Positions 40,256 to 43,283 of a stretch of DNA of 43,283 nucleotides are shown one piece after another (positions within the stretch are counted from its first letter, which is position 1; each line of letters begins with the position of its first letter). This DNA is from Candidatus Centipeda massiliensis (GTDB lineage: Bacteria > Bacillota > Negativicutes > Selenomonadales > Selenomonadaceae), in contig NZ_LT985754.1 in assembly GCF_900290285.1 (NCBI RefSeq), positions 84,593 to 127,875 of the forward strand. Reading direction: 5' to 3'. A program made the translations under genes and the position numbers. A model generated the notes under the pieces. It was not told the DNA's origin. It saw only the letters and a list, made by a program, of their open reading frames with translations, and made no database searches.

Positions 40256-40331
40256 GCTGATTTAGCTCAGTTGGTAGAGCAGCTCATTCGTAATGAGCAG
40301 GTCGTAGGTTCAAGTCCTATAATCAGCTCCA
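40256..40331 (+). tRNA. tRNA-Thr (anticodon CGT)
   Basis: A 76-base cloverleaf: acceptor GCTGATT/AATCAGC, D arm AGCTCAGTTGGTAGAGC, anticodon stem GCTCA/TGAGC with loop TTCGTAA (anticodon CGT), T arm with GGTTCAAGTCC, discriminator T and an encoded CCA. Confidence 0.97.
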
Positions 40332-40343
40332 TTTGAACAGCAA

Positions 40344-40373
40344 GGACTCCCGAGAGATCGGGAGTCTTTTTTT
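40344..40373 (+). terminator. tRNA-Thr terminator
   Basis: GGACTCCCGA/TCGGGAGTC stem followed by seven T (40367-40373). Confidence 0.93.
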
Positions 40374-40399
40374 GTGTCATACACTTGCGGATCAACAGC

Positions 40400-40432
40400 A
40401 AAAGCCGCCCTGCAGAAATGGGCAGGGCGGCT
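40400..40432 (-). terminator. terminator of the gene at 40452
   Basis: On the minus strand AGCCGCCCTGCC pairs with GCAGGGCGGCT and TTTTG follows. Confidence 0.85.
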
Positions 40433-40451
40433 GAGGTACGCAGCGATTCCT

Positions 40452-41213
40452 CTATTGCAGGAGGGGATCCTCCTCTTCGTGATAAACAACTCCGTGCTGA
40501 TAATCGTACGGGGCACCGATGTATACGGAGGCGGTGCGGATCGCACCATGTCCGTCCGGCCCCTGTACAACGTGCGCATGCCACTGGAGCGGAGTCAGAA
40601 TCACACCGCCGTCGCCGGGACCGAGCTCCATGTCCTCATCATAGCCCTCGACACCGGCGGGCTTAAACGTGTAGTAGGAGCCATCGTCTCCAAGCCCCCG
40701 CTGATGAAGAAACGACTGCCAATAGCCATACTCCTGCCCGATCTCCTGAACTTCGTCAGCAATCTGATGATAGAGGTTCTGCGTTGCAGCCTCGCCGTCC
40801 TCTGTCACGTACAGCAGCGTCCATCCGGAGACTGCGCCGGTCGGCCAGTTCTTTGCATGGCGCCAATAGGAAATCCACAGCTCTTCCTGCGCGTTGAATG
40901 CCTCATTCCACCGTGTAAAGAGAACAACTCCATCGAAATTGTAGTAGTCGTAGTATCCGGGATTTCTCTTCCAACCGTTTGGAATCAGCACGTTGTCCTG
41001 TAAATCCTTCACGCTCTGCGATACTCGCTCGTGCACGGGAATCCCGAACGGCGTGATCGTCGGATGACCTTCGTACCGCCCCGTCATCCACCGCAGGGCA
41101 AGCGGCGTTTCCGCAAAGGCGGGCGACACGCTCCCGCCAAGGAGCACCATCATCGCCAAAACACAAAGCCCCGCCCGCAGCACAGCTGTGCGCCGCATGA
41201 AATCCAACTTCAT
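40452..41213 (-). CDS. exported protein, 253 aa
   Basis: A signal peptide (about 1-34, ending SPAFAE) precedes a soluble region rich in Trp, Tyr and Gly (PGYYDYYNFDGVVLFTRWNEAFN, EEYGYW-like, GPGDGGVILTPLQWHAHVVQG). The short C terminus is very acidic (HEEEDP). AAGGAGG lies seven bases before the ATG at 41213. No family is recognised. It has its own promoter and terminator. Confidence 0.75.
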   Translation of the reverse strand: MKLDFMRRTAVLRAGLCVLAMMVLLGGSVSPAFAETPLALRWMTGRYEGHPTITPFGIPVHERVSQSVKDLQDNVLIPNGWKRNPGYYDYYNFDGVVLFTRWNEAFNAQEELWISYWRHAKNWPTGAVSGWTLLYVTEDGEAATQNLYHQIADEVQEIGQEYGYWQSFLHQRGLGDDGSYYTFKPAGVEGYDEDMELGPGDGGVILTPLQWHAHVVQGPDGHGAIRTASVYIGAPYDYQHGVVYHEEEDPLLQ

Positions 41214-41253
41214 CGTAGAACCTCCTTCACATCTCAAAAAATATGCTAAAATC

Positions 41254-41282
41254 ATATTATATGGGCGAAAACTTCTTGTCAA
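41254..41282 (-). promoter_or_regulatory. putative promoter of the gene at 40452
   Basis: On the minus strand a TTGACA (41277-41282) is followed after 17 bases by TAATAT, or after 15 bases by a perfect TATAAT (41256-41261). Confidence 0.55.
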
Positions 41283-41340
41283 TAGGATTAAAGTTCCATT
41301 GTAATCTCGGATTATTTTATGTAAGTGAACTTTTCCCGTC

Positions 41341-41370
41341 TTGACGCGTTCCTTAATTTCGTTGTAAAAT
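41341..41370 (+). promoter_or_regulatory. putative promoter of the second autotransporter
   Basis: TTGACG (41341-41346), 18 bases, TAAAAT (41365-41370), 48 bases before the ATG. Confidence 0.55.
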
Positions 41371-41418
41371 TGCCATGGTCGTGTTTTATTAGGAATCAAT
41401 ATGCAGGAGGCAGATTTT

Positions 41419-43283
41419 ATGGGAAAGAAAATGAATCGGCGTTCTCTGGCTCTTTTTGTCGCCCTCGCATTGTCCTCGGGGGGGGGGCACTCATCTCTCC
41501 TCAGACGACATTTGCGGCAGAGGTAACGATCTCGGATCCGAGCGATGCGCGTCTCAATCAGGCGGAGCTGGCGGGCGGAGCATCGACGGGACCCGGAGAC
41601 AATACCCCCATCGTGGGCAATCTGCTCACATTCAAGAATGTCAGCTTCATGGGCACGGGCTACTACACGGGCATAGGCTACGGCGGGCGCAACTTTGCGG
41701 GCACCGTCGTCGAGCGCAACCGCATTCATGTCGACGGGGCGCAGGTGAAGATTGCGATTGGCGGTAGCGGGCTGAACGGCGCGGTGCGCGATAATACGGC
41801 GCTCGTTTACAACCTCTCAAAGGTTCAGACGGCAAAAGGCGGTGAGGCGAACGGCACGGGGCAGGAGAATACGGCGAGCGGCAATCATCTCGGTGTGATC
41901 AGCTCCGTCGTGCAGAGCGGCTACGGCGGTCTCTCGACCTATGGAACGGCGGAGAAGAATACGGTCGAGATCAGCGGCGGCGCTTTCATGCAAAATGTCT
42001 ACGGCGGATCGGGTGGCTTTTCTTCGCCGCTGGCTACGATTCGCGAGAACAGTGTGACCATCGAGAACGCGACGTTCCAAGACCTTGGCGCACAGTTCCC
42101 CGGTTCGATTGACCACACGAAGGAGATTGCGGGCGGCGTTGTCCAGAGCATCGTCGGCGGCATCGGCAGCACGATCTCGGAGAACAGTGTGACCATCAAG
42201 AGCGGTACGATCGGCGTGCCCGTCTACGGCGGCAAGTCGTACAACGGCGCAACGGTGACGAAAAACAAGGTGGTTCTCACGGGCGGCACATACACCGATC
42301 TCATCTACGGCGGCGACGCGCATACGGAGGCGTCAGAGAACGAGGTGCACCTGACGAATGTGACGGTTCCGGCGGTCTTTGGCGGCAGCGCCGCGATTGC
42401 AAACAACAACAAGATCTATCTAAACGGCGGCGTAACGGTCACACAGTCGATTGTCGGCGGTGACGGCACGACCAGTACGGGCAACACGCTGACCGTGAAG
42501 GGCGTGAACACCGTACAGGATCGCATCAAAGAGGTGCAGAAATACGCCTTTGATATTGCGGGTGTGGCGAGCACGGCAAATCCGCTGCTGACGGTCGGCG
42601 GCGCGGTACAGACGGATATGGACTGGACGCAGCTATCTGTGACTGGAACGCCCGCAGCATCCCTTTTGAACCAAACAATCACGCTCATGCGGCAGAGTGG
42701 ATCGGACATCGCGTTCGGATTGACCTATAATGGGAAAAAGGTCGCGACGGATGATGGCGTCGAACACATCGTCGACACGGACACGCAGGCGTCCACGGCA
42801 CATGAGATTACGTCTACAAGCTACGCATTCAAGGGGCAGACAACTCCGTCGCAGATCGGCACAGACACTTGGGGCGGACGCTCCGTCGGCGGCAACTCCA
42901 CGCGTGAGAATACGATTGAGCTTTCGAGCGGCACGCATACGGATGTCTACGGCGGCTGGACGACAGGCACGGGCACGACAGCGGAAGACAAGGACGCGAG
43001 CTACAAGAATATCGTCACGGTAAAGAGCGGCGCGACGGTCACGGGCGATGTCTACGGCGGGTCTGCGGCAAACGGTGCGGCGCACGACAATACGGTGCAT
43101 ATTGACGGCACGACCATCGGCGGGGCTGTCATCGGCGGGCGTGGCAGCACGGCGACGAACAACACCGTCCAGCTGACGAATGCTGCGGTTGGCGGTACGG
43201 TTACAGGCGGCATGGTCGGCACGGCGGCGGGCGGTACGGACAACACGCTGCGCGTCAAGGGCAACAGCACCGCCGCACAGATG
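41419..43283 (+). CDS. autotransporter adhesin N-terminal part, frame shifted at a G10 tract (3' partial)
   Basis: The ATG at 41419 (GGAGG 8 bases upstream) begins a signal peptide, MGKKMNRRSLALFVALALSS, and then enters ten G. In the present frame it stops at 41524. One extra G, or two fewer, would join it to a frame (codons from 41487) that continues the signal peptide as ALISPQTTFAAEV and stays open to the window end, about 600 codons. That part is a passenger of repeated motifs of the form ENTVxIxxGxxxxxVYGG, spaced 30 to 50 residues, typical of beta-helical surface adhesins. The missing C terminus should be a barrel like that at 1-1154. Sequencing error in the G run is possible. Confidence 0.82.
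41478..41487 (+). repeat. G10 homopolymer in the signal-peptide region
   Basis: Ten consecutive G, counted from the row, lie at the end of the signal-peptide core of the autotransporter. The downstream passenger frame fits 8 or 11 G, not 10. It is the only such long G run noticed in the window. Confidence 0.9.

Overview
The window looks like chromosomal DNA from a Selenomonas/Centipeda-type member of the Negativicutes (diderm Firmicutes). The reasons are a GC-rich coding style with consensus TTGACA/TATAAT promoters and strong GGAGG ribosome sites, two autotransporter adhesins with an outer-membrane barrel, a signal peptide matching the OmpM/SLH porins of this class, and low-GC-Firmicute families (DUF4178, YhdT/PanF, type I holin-like toxin). 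No rRNA, phage or CRISPR array is seen. One tRNA-Thr(CGU) is present.

Layout. 1-1.6 kb: the C-terminal end of an autotransporter, with a Pro-Thr linker and barrel, then a small unknown gene. 1.9-7.5 kb: threonine aldolase and two tandem near-identical chemoreceptors. 7.7-10.1 kb: a structured inverted element, yhdT-panF, and a compact type I toxin-antitoxin locus on the 3' side of panF. 10-13.5 kb: an amidoligase-type operon (DUF4178, DUF350, small exported protein, glutathionylspermidine-synthase-like ATP-grasp). 13.8-15.8 kb: an Rpn/PD-(D/E)XK protein and azlC-azlD. 16-19.3 kb: four exported proteins built from shared modules. 19.6-23.4 kb: CopA with a fused C-terminal CopZ domain, flavodoxin, GNAT protein. 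23.4-26.3 kb: a YefM antitoxin whose YoeB toxin is split by an inserted repeat, a 29-residue OmpM signal-peptide minigene, diaminopropionate ammonia-lyase, a Pyr_excise/TIGR02328-like protein. 26.7-33.7 kb: a type I restriction-modification operon (hsdM, nucleotidyltransferase, hsdS, AbrB-type antitoxin with a PIN stub, hsdR). 33.9-41.2 kb: exported LPP20/FlgT-like, CsgG-like, DUF3829 and unknown proteins plus the tRNA. 41.4 kb to the end: the N-terminal part of a second autotransporter whose reading frame is shifted at a run of ten G.

The main non-gene theme is a dispersed element of about 160 bp. Seven full copies and two or three remnants have imperfect terminal inverted repeats starting GGAA and mostly 4-bp target duplications (TTAA, CTAA, TAAA). 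It behaves like a non-autonomous MITE. All seven full copies lie in the same orientation. Five lie within 130 bp upstream of a minus-strand gene in its transcription direction, one lies in a divergent intergenic region and one has split the yoeB toxin gene. A second, GC-rich hairpin repeat occurs three times.

A second theme is decay of toxin genes. The YoeB toxin is split by a MITE, the PIN toxin is a 23-codon stub, and the MNT nucleotidyltransferase has no HEPN partner, while the antitoxin-side genes are intact. Only the type I locus at 9.76-9.99 kb looks complete. The strongest candidates for new biology are that type I locus, the G10 switch in the autotransporter signal peptide, the OmpM-leader minigene and the MITE family.
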